From contig JACGCM010000012.1 in NCBI GenBank assembly GCA_014058105.1, positions 620,001 through 684,000 of the forward strand: a DNA stretch of 64,000 bases, given 5' to 3'. Numbering within the stretch: position 1 is the first letter of the stretch; each line of letters begins with the position of its first letter. The notes beneath the pieces were generated by a model. That model ran no database searches and was not told the DNA's origin. It saw nothing but the letters and a program-made list of their open reading frames with translations. Positions 12,630-23,724 of this stretch are shown here, in pieces. Made by a program: the position numbers and the translations under genes. Source of the stretch: Kingdonia uniflora. Taxonomy: Eukaryota; Streptophyta; Magnoliopsida; Ranunculales; Circaeasteraceae.

Positions 12630-12879
12630 CTGAACCAACATCTAAAGCGTGCATCCCGGGCTGCAAATTCCCCTCCAATAGTTCAAGGCAAGTGGCATGC
12701 ATATGAGGTGCTGAAATAGTTGCATTGTAACCTATGTGCATAGGGCTATCAACATAAGCTGTAGTTACATCAGGTACAAACAATCCCCTATCAATAGTCT
12801 CCATTACTTCGACTATCTTCTTCGATCTAACTATCCCGTACCGTTGCAATTTCTCAACCAGTTTTACGTTCTTATTAAC
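12630..12879 (-). CDS. Protein-L-isoaspartate O-methyltransferase, exon 2
   Basis: PIMT repairs damaged proteins by methylating isoaspartyl residues that arise from asparagine and aspartate during ageing; in plants it is linked to seed longevity (known family). This 250-base exon encodes 83 residues starting VNKNVKLVEKLQRYGIV and including DRGLFVPD, YVDSPMHIGYNATISAPHMH and the start of motif I, ALDVGS. The acceptor TTTTAG lies at 12881-12880 and the donor G/GTTTTA at 12630/12629. Reading on past the donor gives an unrelated short tail, so the splice is needed. With exon 1 the visible protein is about 140 of the roughly 230 residues usual for plant PIMTs. It appears functional as far as seen, but transcription cannot be judged. 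Confidence 0.93.
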
Positions 12880-12993
12880 CTAAAATTACCCCCCCAAAAA
12901 AAAAAAAAAATTTGTTCAAAAACTAATAAAAATTACCCTACATAAGACAAGAAAACATGAAATTGAGGATTGGAGAGAGTGGAGATCGATTAC

Positions 12994-12999
12994 CTCCAT
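12994..12999 (-). CDS. PIMT exon 1 coding part (Met-Glu only)
   Basis: The start codon lies at 12999-12997 and only two codons, ATG GAG, precede a GTAATC donor at 12993. A 114-base intron (12880-12993) follows, and exon 2 continues in frame as V-N-K-N. The same six-base exon and donor are preserved at 45092-45087 in the pseudogene copy, which supports the structure. Upstream is a plausible leader containing CTAAAACCCTAACTG. Confidence 0.75.
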
Positions 13000-13167
13000 T
13001 ATCAAGAGCAGTTAGGGTTTTAGAAGATCGAATGCAAGTGTGAAATGAAGTGAAGGTTAACAGTAGTTACGATAGAGGCGCACGATAGCGGCAATCATAG
13101 GCTAATTCAAATGGAGATATTGTTGGAGCAGGTTGTACTTGTGGAAAGAAGTTTTATTTCAATTTTG

Positions 13168-13192
13168 CTACCTTATTACTATATAATTTTCA
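13168..13192 (-). promoter_or_regulatory. Possible PIMT TATA element
   Basis: On the minus strand the sequence AAAATTATATAGTAAT lies about 170-190 bases upstream of the PIMT ATG. This is the only clear TATA-like stretch between the start codon and the Helitron end at 13421. The assignment rests on position and composition only. Confidence 0.35.
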
Positions 13193-13599
13193 AACTGCTC
13201 CCCATAATTTTTTATTTTTTTCTGAGCATTTGCACCGATCTGATGACGACGAACGTTGATTTGTTCTTGTAAGGGGGCAGTTGTGACTCGACTTGGGGTA
13301 GTACGAAACATAGTTGTTGATATTTGATGATTAGCTTTAACCTTGATTATAAACCGATTAAATTATCTTGTAGTGCTTAGCAAGGTGTAGTTATTACTAT
13401 AATATGATATCATTTACATATCTACTACTGTAAAGGGAAGCACCTCTTAGGGTCGGTTAGCCTTCGTCCGAGCCGTAATTGTCGTCTCTAAAAATGACTA
13501 AAATGCCCTCAGCTAAAATGAAAAAAACTTATCTCTTCGTTATTAATCTCTTTTTTTCCTAACCATCTAAACTCTCTCTCTCTCTTTCATAGTTGTTCC

Positions 13600-13772
13600 G
13601 ATTTGAAAACTACAAAGCTTGGTCAACTCCTTTCTCTCTCAACTTTCTTACCCAAAACAAAATCACAATTTCCCCTCCAAAACCCTAACCATAATTTCCC
13701 CAATTTCTCTCCTTCCAAATCACCTCCAACTTACAAACCCTAACTCTATTTAAAGATCACTATTACCATGGG
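13600..13772 (+). pseudogene. Captured CHMP1 5' leader up to the start codon
   Basis: Sequence ending in TCACTATTACCATGGG looks like a plant 5' leader with several AAACCCTAA-type motifs. It stops at 13772, where element A begins. The coding part resumes at 38103 after the matching ATGGG. The left limit is not defined; a CT-rich promoter-like stretch begins near 13550. This leader shows that the Helitron took the gene with its upstream region. Confidence 0.65.
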
Positions 13773-14266
13773 TGTAGGGACCTATTTCTCGACCTAACCC
13801 AATTTGAACTACTTCCATATCAGGCTCACGCACTTCACACGTGACATAAACAGTCAACACTGCCATCTCGACCACGAACTGATTAAGAACGTGGGTAAAG
13901 CACAACAAAAATTATGAACAAGTCAAAGACACCTGTCTCCCACAAACTTAACAGTTACACAGTCAACCTCAACTTACCTCATCAGCACGATAACGAGCTG
14001 TGGTAAGGTCTACATAAAGAAAAAGTTCCAGAAGAGACAGGGATCAAAGATACCAAGAAAAACTAGATTTTCAAGACTCTAAACAAAACTTCTTATTTAC
14101 GAGATCAAGTATTTATAGTTCGAGGTCGTGGTTTTTTATCTATTCAAATGTTTTCCACGCTAAATCACCTACGCCATTTCTTGTTTTATAATAGTTTTTG
14201 TCGCAAATACATTTGGTGTAAGAGCTAACTCCAAGCCATTTTAAGCTGCAGAATTAGGCCATTACA
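13773..14266 (+). repeat. 5' LTR of element A
   Basis: It begins TGTAGGGACC and ends GGCCATTACA. It matches the 3' LTR along its length but lacks two blocks: about 65-70 bases after ATTTATAGTTCGAG, and about 20 bases in the middle. A conserved motif CGAGGTCGTGGTTTTT followed by TTTTCCACG is shared with the LTRs of elements B and C and is probably near the transcript 3' processing region. Confidence 0.9.
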
Positions 14267-14290
14267 TTTGGCACTGTCTATGGGAAAGAA
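14267..14290 (+). promoter_or_regulatory. Primer binding site region of element A
   Basis: The bases TTTGGCACTGTCTATGGG directly follow the 5' LTR. They resemble the TGGCGCCGTCTGTGGG stretch found at this place in many plant gypsy elements. Element C has ACACCGTCTGTGGG at the same position (53957-53972). Confidence 0.6.
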
Positions 14291-14344
14291 GACATTTCTA
14301 GGATATCCTAAGACATATATTCACTCTATTATCCATCTCCAATC

Positions 14345-15588
14345 ATGGTCACTTCCAGATGACCAGCAACAGGACTCCAAATTGAACTTTCAGTTGAGCC
14401 AGAACAGCTTACATAACTACCGGCGAGTCTCCATGCCAAAATAGAGAAACGTAACGAGCTCGAACGTCAGTTAACTCTTGATCGAGAGCTCCACGAGAAA
14501 GAGTTCGAAGCTGACCAACAAACTCGTTTGATAGCGTTCAAACGATATGAAGATCAGATGACAACAATCCAGACTGTATTACAAGCTTTACAGGATACTC
14601 AATAGGCTTCCCAAGCCAGAGATCGTGATCAAGTTTCGGAGAACTCTTGAGTTTCTGCCTGAGAAAGGTTAGGACCTCGAGGAGCCACCAACAAAGCCAT
14701 TTCCAGGAATGTTCAGCACGAACATCAACCTTCCATTCATTTGGGCAGTGAAGTTCAATTTGATATCAGTAGAGGTCCCGACTTTCCAAACGTCAAGAGG
14801 AAGAGTAGCGACCTCAACCTCGAATTCTAGCACGTGATCGTTTGAGTAAAGGTACCGTTACTCATAATCTTTAACCACCTCGCCAAGCCACTCAAGCCAT
14901 ACGTCAATACGTCACAAAAGAGCATATAAATCATCCCATAAAGGAGTTGATTGAAGCACAAGTTTTTGGCACTAAAGACAACCTTACAAAGATCCAAGGA
15001 AGTTTGATTACCAAAGAACTATTCGATATGGACTTACCAAAAGGTTTCCATACTCCAAAGATACGCAAATATAAGGGCACCGATCCAAAGGAGTACATTC
15101 AACAATACCGTGATTCATTGAGATTGTACTTCAATCTCAACCACATTTTCTACAGACTGTTCACAATGAGTCTATAGGGAGAACCGCTCTGGTGGTTTCA
15201 CTCTCTACCTGAAGATTCCATACTCGTATTTGGCCAGCTGCAGAAGTAATTCATCAAGACGTATGCTCATAACAAATACAAAGATAAGAATTTATATTCT
15301 CTTATTATTCTTAAACAGTCACAAGGAGAGAAGCTCGAGGCTTTTGCAAAGAAGTTTTTGGAGCTCGCACGAAAAGTCAATAATCTCGATCAGAAGACAG
15401 TTGTTACTACTTTCACCAACGTGCTCCAGCTCGACTGCAAGGCTAAAGAGCACCTCTTCTTAAACAAACCAACAACCTTAGAGGATATGATCACCAAGGT
15501 CAATTGTTATGTCGACCTGAAAAGTATACTGGCCGAAAGGCATAAATCTACTAAATCTGTCTTAACCACTAAATGCCCAACTGCATAA
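14345..15588 (+). pseudogene. Element A gag
   Basis: The N-terminal part (14345-14640) encodes a charged coiled-coil region with stops. The capsid domain follows: KEYIQQYRDSLRLYFNLNH, LYRLFTMSL-like and WWFHSLPEDSI, then KFLELARKVNNLDQKTVV and KPTTLEDMITKVNCYVDL near 15540. This layout matches the gag of elements B and C (RLFNMSLKEEPLRWF in C). Several in-frame stops and a frameshift near 15240 break it. A possible metal-binding segment, HHKVNHHATDNCYALQRLL, lies near 15790-15845. Confidence 0.8.
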
Positions 15589-15978
15589 TGAAACAATGAA
15601 TCGAAGGAGGATCAGGGTGATCAAAAGCGTTCCAAGGCAAATACTGGCCAACCTCAAAAAGGCGGTACCTTACCTAAACTGGTCCTCCATAAGATGAATG
15701 TCTGAATCTCTACAATTTTTTTAATTCTCTCAAAGGACTACCGTCAATCTTAACCACTATAACCGATAGAAGGCAACCTGTACTACATGCATCACAAGGT
15801 AAATCATCATGCTACTGATAATTGCTATGCTTTGCAGAGGTTACTGGAATTTATCTTCAAAGACTGAAGAATGTTCGAATATATTATCGACCTGGAGTCA
15901 TACAAGAATGGAAACTACAAGAAGCAGATCGAAGTAGTCTAGGTCAAAGATCAAGCTAAGGAGAAACATCTGTACCAT

Positions 15979-16467
15979 ATGTACCACAACAACATGATCG
16001 AGATTCATCAGATCAACAACTCTTTCAAATTCAAGCACATGAAATTATCAGAATATTGCGATCTGACACCACAAGATAAAGAAGCTAAGCTTCTTCCTGA
16101 GTCGAGCAATCGCTTGCTTGGGATTTCATTCAAAGATTGCGACATTAGTCTTGTCAAATTTCCTCATCATAATGTATTAGTAATAATGCTCAAGATGAAG
16201 AAGTTTGTCATGCATACAATGATGATCGATACTGAAAGTAGTATTGAGATTCTTTTTCAGAGCACGATCGATCAGATGTGTTTGGCCGATCAAGTTATTC
16301 TAAGCGACACCGATATCAGTGAATTTAATGGTTCTAGAGAAGAACAAGTTGGCAAGATCATTTTACCTATCACCGCTGGACCAGCCACAATCAACATCGT
16401 ATTCTACGTCATCAAAGAAAAATCTCGCTATCTCGGGATTATGGCCGCTGCTGGATTCACAACATAG
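15979..16467 (+). pseudogene. Element A protease, active site altered
   Basis: The reading frame spans an aspartic protease of gypsy type. The active-site triad D-T-G is read here as D-T-E within MMIDTESSIEILF, near 16225-16260; B and C keep D-T-G at the equivalent place. After it come EQVGKIILPITAGPATINI and SRYLGIMAAAGF, matching the flap-to-end region of the relatives. The glycine change should abolish activity. Confidence 0.75.
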
Positions 16468-16816
16468 AAGCAATCGCTTCCACTTATCATCAAAGACTCC
16501 GCTTCAAACATAATGATGACATTTATGAAATCAAGGGAAATCAAAAGATTTCCAGAGCTTGCGAGAATACCGTCTCTGCCACTATAAATATATCTGGCAG
16601 ATACGTTGCATAACAATTACAGAAAACTGGTCACCTTGATGATCAGCCTTCCACGAAAACTTTACAGAAGGTGGACCATTTTAATGATCAACCTTCAATA
16701 GAAGATCCTATAAAATTTATCGATTGACCATCAATATCAACGCATCGGCGGTCAAATAAAAATAACGATGACTCTCACCTCATCTTCGAGATAAAGTCAA
16801 CATTGAGATCAAGAAA

Positions 16817-17401
16817 TTGATTAAAGTGGGGTTCATTCGAGAAGCCAAATATCCAGATTGGATCTCCAACATCGTTGTTGTTCCAAAGAAGAATGGAAAG
16901 GTTCGAGTTAGTGTAAATTTCACTGATCTCAACAAACACACTTCAAAGGACAGTTTTCCTCTTCCTATCATCCATCAAATTCTTGATTCTACAACAGGTC
17001 ACGAACTTCTATCTATGTTGGATGCTGCTTCTGGGTACAATCAAATTTTTCTCTTAAAGGAAGATCAGGAAAATGCCATTTTTATCACTAAAAGAGGATT
17101 TTACTACTACAAAGCCATGCCCTTCGGACTAAAGAACACAAATGTAACTTATCAACAGTTAATGACAACTATGTTCAAGGCACACCTAGGAAAAATCGTT
17201 GAAGTCTACATCGATGATCTCCTATACAAGAGCTTACAGTCAGAAAACCACATTATAGATCTAACCACAATATTCAACATCCTACGATCTTACAGAATAC
17301 GACTTAATCCAGACAAATGTCAATTTGGGGTACATTTAAGCCGATTCCTTGGCCACCTCATTAGCAAGAAGGGGATTGAGGCCGATCCAAATCAGATTTG
17401 A
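16817..17401 (+). pseudogene. Element A reverse transcriptase
   Basis: This is a 194-residue open stretch of gypsy reverse transcriptase. Landmarks in order: KVGFIREAKYPDWISNIVVV, KNGKVRVSVNFTDLN, a DSFPLPIIHQILD segment, MLDAASGYNQI, KRGFYYYKAMPFGLKN and the catalytic VYIDDLLYKS. RFLGHLISKKGIEADPNQI follows. The D of the first catalytic motif and the YIDD pair are kept. A TGA ends the frame at 17401 before the connection to RNase H. Confidence 0.85.
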
Positions 17402-18186
17402 GTTCTCCTCATCATGCCATCTCCAAAGGCAATAAAAGACGTAAAAAAACTTATCGGCAAGATTGCTACTATTAATAGATTCGTTTCTTAATCCTCAAGT
17501 TACTGTCATTGGCTGTTCTTATTACTCTGAGGTTGTACCAAATGAGGAAAAGTTCAACCCAATGCAGAGATCCAATGGACATCAGAATGTAAGAGAGCTT
17601 TTCAAAAACTCAAAACCTATTTGAGGAGGTCTCCCATCATGAGTACCCCGGTAGATAATGAGAAACTGATTATCTACTTGGCAGTTACATTTACTTCTAT
17701 CAGCTCGATTCTTATTAGACTTGAAGGGAAAATCGAGAAGCTGGTCTATTTCATCAGCAAAATCCTCACTCCAGCGGAAACGAGGTATTCTAAAATTGAG
17801 AAACTCCTACTCACTCTCGTTTATACTTCACAAAAACTTAAGCACTACTTTCAAGCTCATTCAGTCAAAGTCATGACGAACTACCCACTCCAGAAAGTTT
17901 TGTCCAAAAAAAAGAAATTACGGAGAGTGCAGTAATGGTCAGTCAGTTTGGGAGAACATGATATTAAGTTTGAACAACGATATTCAGAAAAAGGTCAAGC
18001 CATTGCTGATTTCCTTACAGATTTTGCAGTGGAAGATCCCGATTGGGAGGAGCACAATCCTGACCTTATAGAAGATCCACCCACCAAAGTATTTGATGAA
18101 CGAGCTGAATGGGTAACAAGGAAAGGGTGAAGACTTCTTACATATGGTTTAGCAGGACCCGCATGGTCAGGAATTGGAATCGTACT
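17402..18186 (+). pseudogene. Element A RNase H, interrupted by element B
   Basis: After a frameshift, the connection and RNase H region is read as RRSPIMSTPVDNEKLIIYL, YFISKILTPAETRYSKIEK and FLTDFAVEDPDWEE. The plant-type second RNase H-like segment starts at about 18150 with AWSGIGIV. The coding sequence stops at 18186, where the left LTR of inverted element B begins. The rest of RNase H and the start of integrase, about 0.7 kb by comparison with B, are missing from A. Confidence 0.8.
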
Positions 18187-18840
18187 TGTAATGGCATATT
18201 TTTTGGGAGGAAAACCTTCGCCAATACTGTGTGTAAGGATTGCATAATAAAGAGCTAAACAACCAAGATTTTACGTGGAAAACTTAGCAGAAACTGAGAA
18301 AAACCACGACCTCGAGGAGGATTTGATACAAAATCTAGTAGATGCTAGTTATTACAAGTTTCTAGAGTGTTGCTAGTGTTAAGGATTGATGATCTTCTGA
18401 CTTGCGTTCCCTTTAGAACCTATTCTCTACCTGTATTTATAGTATATACAGGCAGTTACAAAAAGAAATAAAGAGTCTCCTATTCTGGGGGTAGTGGGTG
18501 AACTTTATGGATCTCTAACAGTTCTTTCTTGACCGGGCTTCAACGGCTACTTTTGGTAAGTCGAGGACTTTTATAATCTTCTAGAATGTTGAGCTATCTT
18601 TAACTATAGAATGCGAAGCTATCTTCGACTATAGAATCCTGGCTTATTCTTATCAAATCTGGAGAATAAGATACTACAATTACTCCATTCTCAATAGAAG
18701 TACTTATAGTTGTATCAAGAAGAAAACTGGAAGCGGAAGAAGTTCTCGAATATTCGTAGAAGTCAGCATATGTCATTATCGAGGTCAAGGTGAATTGTAT
18801 CTGGTCAAGTTAGCTTTCGAGGCATAATTAATGTTGTTCA
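18187..18840 (-). repeat. 3' LTR of element B (right limit uncertain)
   Basis: The outer end reads TGTAATGGCATA on the plus strand, i.e. the element strand ends TATGCCATTACA, like the LTR ends of A and C. Homology with the LTR of C is clear, including the TATA-like TATACTATAAATACAG and the CGAGGTCGTGGTTTTTCTC block. The inner limit is a guess: a CA at 18840 follows a stretch that may pair with a TG start, but no polypurine tract is visible there. Confidence 0.7.
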
Positions 18841-19740
18841 TTGAATATAGAGGGAGGAAGTTGGGTATAAATTGGAGGTTTGGAAGGTGAGATGGTGGTG
18901 CTTTGTGGTGTGATGTCGCCCCAAATATGGTGGATGATGTGGACTAGGGCTGAAGACGGTGAGCTTTCTGACGAAATCTGGCGTAGACTGAGAGATGGGA
19001 AATTGTTATGAGATCAGATCAGAGTATTGGGGTGGGAATATAGATTAAACAGAGACGAGATGTGTATGTTGGAAATAGTGGTATCATCATGTGGTTGTGA
19101 AGGTAATGTTTGGTATCAGTTTGGGGGGGGGGGGGGTGAAGGGGTAACTGTCGGTGCTGGTAATGAAGATTTGAAGCTTGGATGGGAGTCCAGAGATCTT
19201 GCCGAACGTGTGAATATTCTTGCAATTTTTTGCTGCCTTTTTCTGCTGAAGCGTCTCATAGAAGTTTAGTAACTTGAGAGTCATTGAGCTTCGAGGACTA
19301 GAAAGATGCTTTAATGTCAGATTCTAGCGAATAACAAACATCGAAAGTAGTGATATGTCGAAGTAAGTTATGCAATAGCAGATAAATGTAATAGAAGAAA
19401 TATCAAGTATTTTAGAAATGAATGTAATCGAAAGAGATAGTTGTTAAATGTAAGATATGAGGATGTAATCAAAGGAGAGAGATATCGAATGTAAGAAACA
19501 AGTTTGAAATAAATAAATATGTGTTTATTTAGTTTATTAGTTTATGTGTTTTTCATCGAGTACTAAATATGATTAGAACATTGTGATATAATTGTGTCGA
19601 ATATTGCCATGTGTGTAAAGTCGAATGTAGTTGGATGTGTAGGGCCAATGATTGATGTCGAGGGTGATTGATTTGACTATGACTGTATAGAGTTCCAAGG
19701 CATAATAAATGTAGGTGAGTTGTATTTTGATTGGAAGGAT

Positions 19741-19748
19741 TATAAATA
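19741..19748 (+). promoter_or_regulatory. TATA-like box upstream of antisense gene in B
   Basis: TATAAATAGAGGG lies about 330 bases upstream of the first exon ATG of the antisense gene (20077) and has the same orientation. It is a good plant TATA match, but its use is inferred only from position. Confidence 0.4.
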
Positions 19749-20076
19749 GAGGGTGCTGTTGGTTGAAGGAATGTTTATTGTTTCGTCTAATGTGATATGT
19801 ACTTGTCAACCGTAGGGAAATAAAGATTATGTTTAAATGAATTTCAGTCGAATAAAATGATAGTCAACTTATATTAAATATGACCTAATAAGTATAGGAA
19901 TTGGGAGGATAGTATGAATAGGGGAACGTACATGCAAAATGAATATGGCAAGATGCGTTCCATTAGGTGATGGTATGAAATATAAGAAAAACATTGTAAA
20001 TCAGCTATTGGATAAGATAGATCGTGCACTGATGAATACGAATATGTCTACATAAATTCTTCGAGAATTTGAAGGA

Positions 20077-20391
20077 TTGAAGTACGAATGTAGAGGTTTA
20101 TTGATGGGGAGAAGATTAAGAGTCAAAGAAGTTGAGAAAAAACACATGAATCGTTACATTCGAGGAACTGGATGGTCGCCAAGTGGTGTGACGAACAATC
20201 ACGTGGGGTCTATAAATATGTCAAAGGTGGGCAACTGTTCTTATCTCTTACAAACTAATTTTTTTAGGGAGTGAATTTTTGTTGCTCGTCGCTGAAGTGG
20301 TTGGATATGATTGCTAAGGAAGAGATTAGTGTGTTGATCGAAAGGGCTAAGCGAGCAAAGAAGAGGGATACAAAAGCAGCACGGAAATGAG
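20077..20391 (+). pseudogene. Antisense gene of element B, exon a
   Basis: This exon encodes VKEVEKKHMNRYIRGTGW and later EEISVLIERAKRAKKRDTKA. The same two blocks occur in element C at 63468-63160 (VKDFEKRRSRCYARV and EEINELIHRAKLARQRDLKV). The exon ends at a G/GTTAGT donor at 20391/20392. Stops at 20272 and 20388 show that this copy is broken. It runs opposite to the gag-pol of B. Its function is unknown; the second half is a basic helix. Confidence 0.65.
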
Positions 20392-21094
20392 GTTAGTGAT
20401 TTTCCCAAATTGTTTCGCATTTTGATGGATTGATTATATAGATAATATGTATGTGAATTGAAAATGAATGAGTTATGTCCATGGATAAGAAATTAAATTT
20501 GGGTCTGTTAATTTTGAATTTGGATATTTTGGTTTCCGGTAACTCTGAGGTACGAAATTCTGGTTGGAATACTTGGTGTCAAAAGGAAAGAAAATGGATA
20601 GGAGGAGAAGTAAAAGGGATCGGTGAGGGGCGCTGTAATTATGGTGCAGTAGGAGGAGATGGTTGTGCGGTAGTGAGATATGCGGAGATAATTAGGATTT
20701 TGCCGGTTCGTATGCCGGAGAAGGGGAATTTGTAATATTTTGAAAGGTTTTGTTTTGGAGGGAAAAGTTGAAGCGTCTTCGAGAAGCTATTGAAATATGT
20801 AAATTTCGAGTTAAAATGATAAATAGAACAAAAAATGTTAGCGAATATACATGCGATAAAATACAAATCATTGAGCAATGAGTAATATACTGTAATCGAT
20901 GGTATGATATGGAGGAATATATTGCATCAAAAATTGAATAATATAAAACGATAGTAACAGATAGTAAAGTGAATATGTGATTTGGAGAAGAATCTCGACA
21001 ATGATATGATTATGAATATATGAACTTATGAATGTATATATGTATCACATATTATAGATACTAACTATGGTAAAAAATAAAATCTGATTGACAG

Positions 21095-21915
21095 GTTCGT
21101 TAAAATGGCTTAACCAACTGTAAACGATGATAAAGATATATTTGCGAGTCTCGAAGATGTAGAACCCTTGATGATTGATATGAGAACTTGTGTGTAACAA
21201 TTGGGGGGGGGGAGATACAGAGTAGGTTCAAGCAGTACAGATACGGGGGGTGTTGAACATTTTAGGGTAGTACCTAGTGCTATCGAAATATCTGAGGAGG
21301 GAGTGATGGAGACTGAGGTAGTTTATGAGCCTCAGGCGAGTGATCGAGAAGGGGGTGGGGATGGGGAAGAAGATGTGGGAGAGGGTGAAGAAGCATGTTA
21401 TGGGGAGGGTTCAGAGACCAAAAAAATTATAAGTTTCAAGAAGAAATATGGTATTCCTGGGGATATCAGATTAGAGGAGTATCAATGCGAAATGATCGAT
21501 CAGGAAATACCCTTTGATGATATTTGTGTACATTGAGAACAGATAAAGAAAGGGTTGAAGCTGCCCCTTAGGGCAGATCACAAAAAATTAATAAATTTTA
21601 TCGATGTAGCCCCGAGTCAATTCAATCCGAATGTATATGACCTGTTTAGGGTATGTGGTGCAATAAATGGTAGACTTAAGGTCATAGGGTAGGAGGTAAT
21701 AACTGTAGACGATTTGTGTGTATATTACACATTGAAAATGAACCCGAAGTTAAAATGGTATCATTACTTGGCAAGGTTTTTGAAGAGGCCGATGTTTTAT
21801 GATATGGTATCAACTGGAGGTTGATATACCGACGAACGATTACTAATGTCCAAAAACTATGAGTTCGATCAAAATGACCTAGGGGAGCCACTAAAAAGAA
21901 AAATGTTTTATCTAG
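21095..21915 (+). pseudogene. Antisense gene of element B, exon b
   Basis: The exon starts after a TTGACAG acceptor (21094) and ends at a TCTAG/GTCTG donor (21915). An ATG lies ten bases in. It encodes an acidic region, then KKYGIPGDIRLEEYQCEMID, then [17 protein letters not shown] and [16 protein letters not shown] near 21550-21640, and [17 protein letters not shown] at the end. The PLxxD...APSQFNPN segment resembles the plant 'putative gypsy type transposon' domain (Pfam Transposase_28; from memory, not searched). Several in-frame stops are present. Exon b of element C has the same length to within a few bases and the same splice sites. Confidence 0.75.
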
Positions 21916-22004
21916 GTCTGTGGTTAGGTAACTTAAATGATTAAGTTTGATAAATTTCAGGTTAGATGTATGTTGTGTAAATTTGTGTTTTTTCTCTGTT
22001 GCAA

Positions 22005-23302
22005 CATTGAAGGAGAGCGGGAAGAAGGCAGAAGTGGAGGAAGAATTGTATAAGATATGAAGAGGATTTTTTGGCAGGATCGATAACTTAACGATTGATC
22101 AAGAACAGTTAAGTGAGATTTTCCAAGAAGCAGGGTTGAAAAGGTCAAGAACAAAAGGTTCGGAAGTGCCAGTAATCAGGGGAAAAATGTCAGCGAAGAA
22201 CAAAAGAGTTGCAGATGTGAGTTTACCTTTGAACAATCCTTCGCTGACAGGGTACAACACAGATACAAAGATCGATGCTATGCTGGGGGAGTCCTTTGTC
22301 AAAAACAAGAAGAAAACGAAGGTGAACGCGAAAGCACCTCCGTTGCTGAATCCGAAAAGGAATACTCGACAGTCGACAACTGAGGGTGTCGAAGTGACTA
22401 CCAAACCTATTGTCGTGGGTAGTGGGTTACCGCCACGAGGTTCGAGCAGTGTGCCTCCTAAGAAGACGACTGGTGAGACATCGAAGAAGAAATTTGTGGA
22501 GGAGTTTGACGCGGAGTTGCAAAAGACTATGGAGTCTTATTCGATCGGGGCAGATGTGTTGAAGAATGATATGGCGGATTGCATGGTGGGGATTGATAGC
22601 TTGGATACCATTTTATGCAAGGGACAGAGGAATTTGGCGATGGCGAGAAATCTTAATGCTTATGCTCGAATGAAAAGTTTGTTAGGTCAATCAAATACTC
22701 ATTATATGACTTTCATGCAGATTACGACGTTGATGGATGAAGCAATGGGCCGTGTTGAGGGTAGTGGTGAGTTGGCTAACCGGTTGGTTGCCTATAAAAA
22801 TATAGAAAAATAATTGACCATAGAAAATGCCAAGCTGAAGGCGACTTTGAATAGGTACAAGTTGGAAGCAAACAAGGCGAAGGAGGCAGCGTTAGCTGAG
22901 ATGAAAAAAATGTTAGAGAAAGAAAAGAAAGAAGCTTTGGCAGTGCAGAAAGCCGTGCATGAGAAAGATGTTAGAGAATAAGTTGCCGATGCTCGCAGAG
23001 CAATGGAGCTGGAGCAGAACAAACTGCTCGAGGAGGTGACAGCTCGGATGAACGAAGAAAAATTGCAAAAGTACAAGGAAGTGAGGGTGCATTATTTTAA
23101 ACAATTCAAGGAGGCAGATGAAAGGAAAAAATACTATAAGGGTCTTGTGAAAGTTGGTGGGCTTCCATGTGACGACGGTTCAGATGATGAAGTGACGATT
23201 GAGGTCGAAGGTCATCGTCCTGGGGAACTATCAGATGTGCAGGTGCCCAAAGGCGCCTTAAATGAAGAAAAATCTCTGTTTGAAATGTTAAATCTTGCTT
23301 AA
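22005..23302 (+). pseudogene. Antisense gene of element B, exon c (coiled coil)
   Basis: The exon begins after a decayed acceptor (CAA where C has CAG) and codes for about 430 residues to a TAA at 23302. It contains FQEAGLKRSRTKG, LSLPLNNPSLTGYNTD (with V before S), a Lys/Pro-rich linker, LKNDMADCMVGIDSLDTILC, RLVAYKNIEK, then a long K/E/A-rich coiled coil and an acidic C-terminal part ending SLFEMLNLA. A stop after KNIEK (22811) and one at about 22980 interrupt it. Element C matches along the whole length. Product unknown; the shape (acidic head, coiled coil) suggests a structural or binding protein rather than an enzyme. Confidence 0.75.
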
Positions 23303-23724
23303 AGAATGTTGTGTTAAGTAAAAGTATGTTACAAATGCTCAGCGGGACTGAAAACATTTTAATTTGGCGTGTGCGAAGTATTTTTGTGTTTGTTTTAATA
23401 TTTTGTTAAATAACTATTTTGCATGTGTAAATAAGTTTAGGTAGTAGATATGATAAAGTAACAGTAGATTCAAGCAGATAAGTAAAGAATGTTTGTGTGC
23501 ACGAAATGTGATAGATAGCCGATAAATGGCAAGTAAGGAGTACTAGATGTATATCCGGAGATAGGTATCTAGATTTAGATTTGGAGAAGAACAAAAGCTC
23601 ATAAGTGATTGTTCGGCAAGTAAAGAGCGCGAAGTAAACTGTCTTGTTATTGGATAGTGGTCGTGTGAAGTTTAAATAGGTTTAAGAGACTTGTGTAAGC
23701 AAGGACCTAAAAACAAATCAAGAT

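Noticed and set aside
19124..19137. Long G run as polypurine tract of element B
   Set aside because: B lies on the minus strand, so its polypurine tract should appear as pyrimidines on the plus strand.
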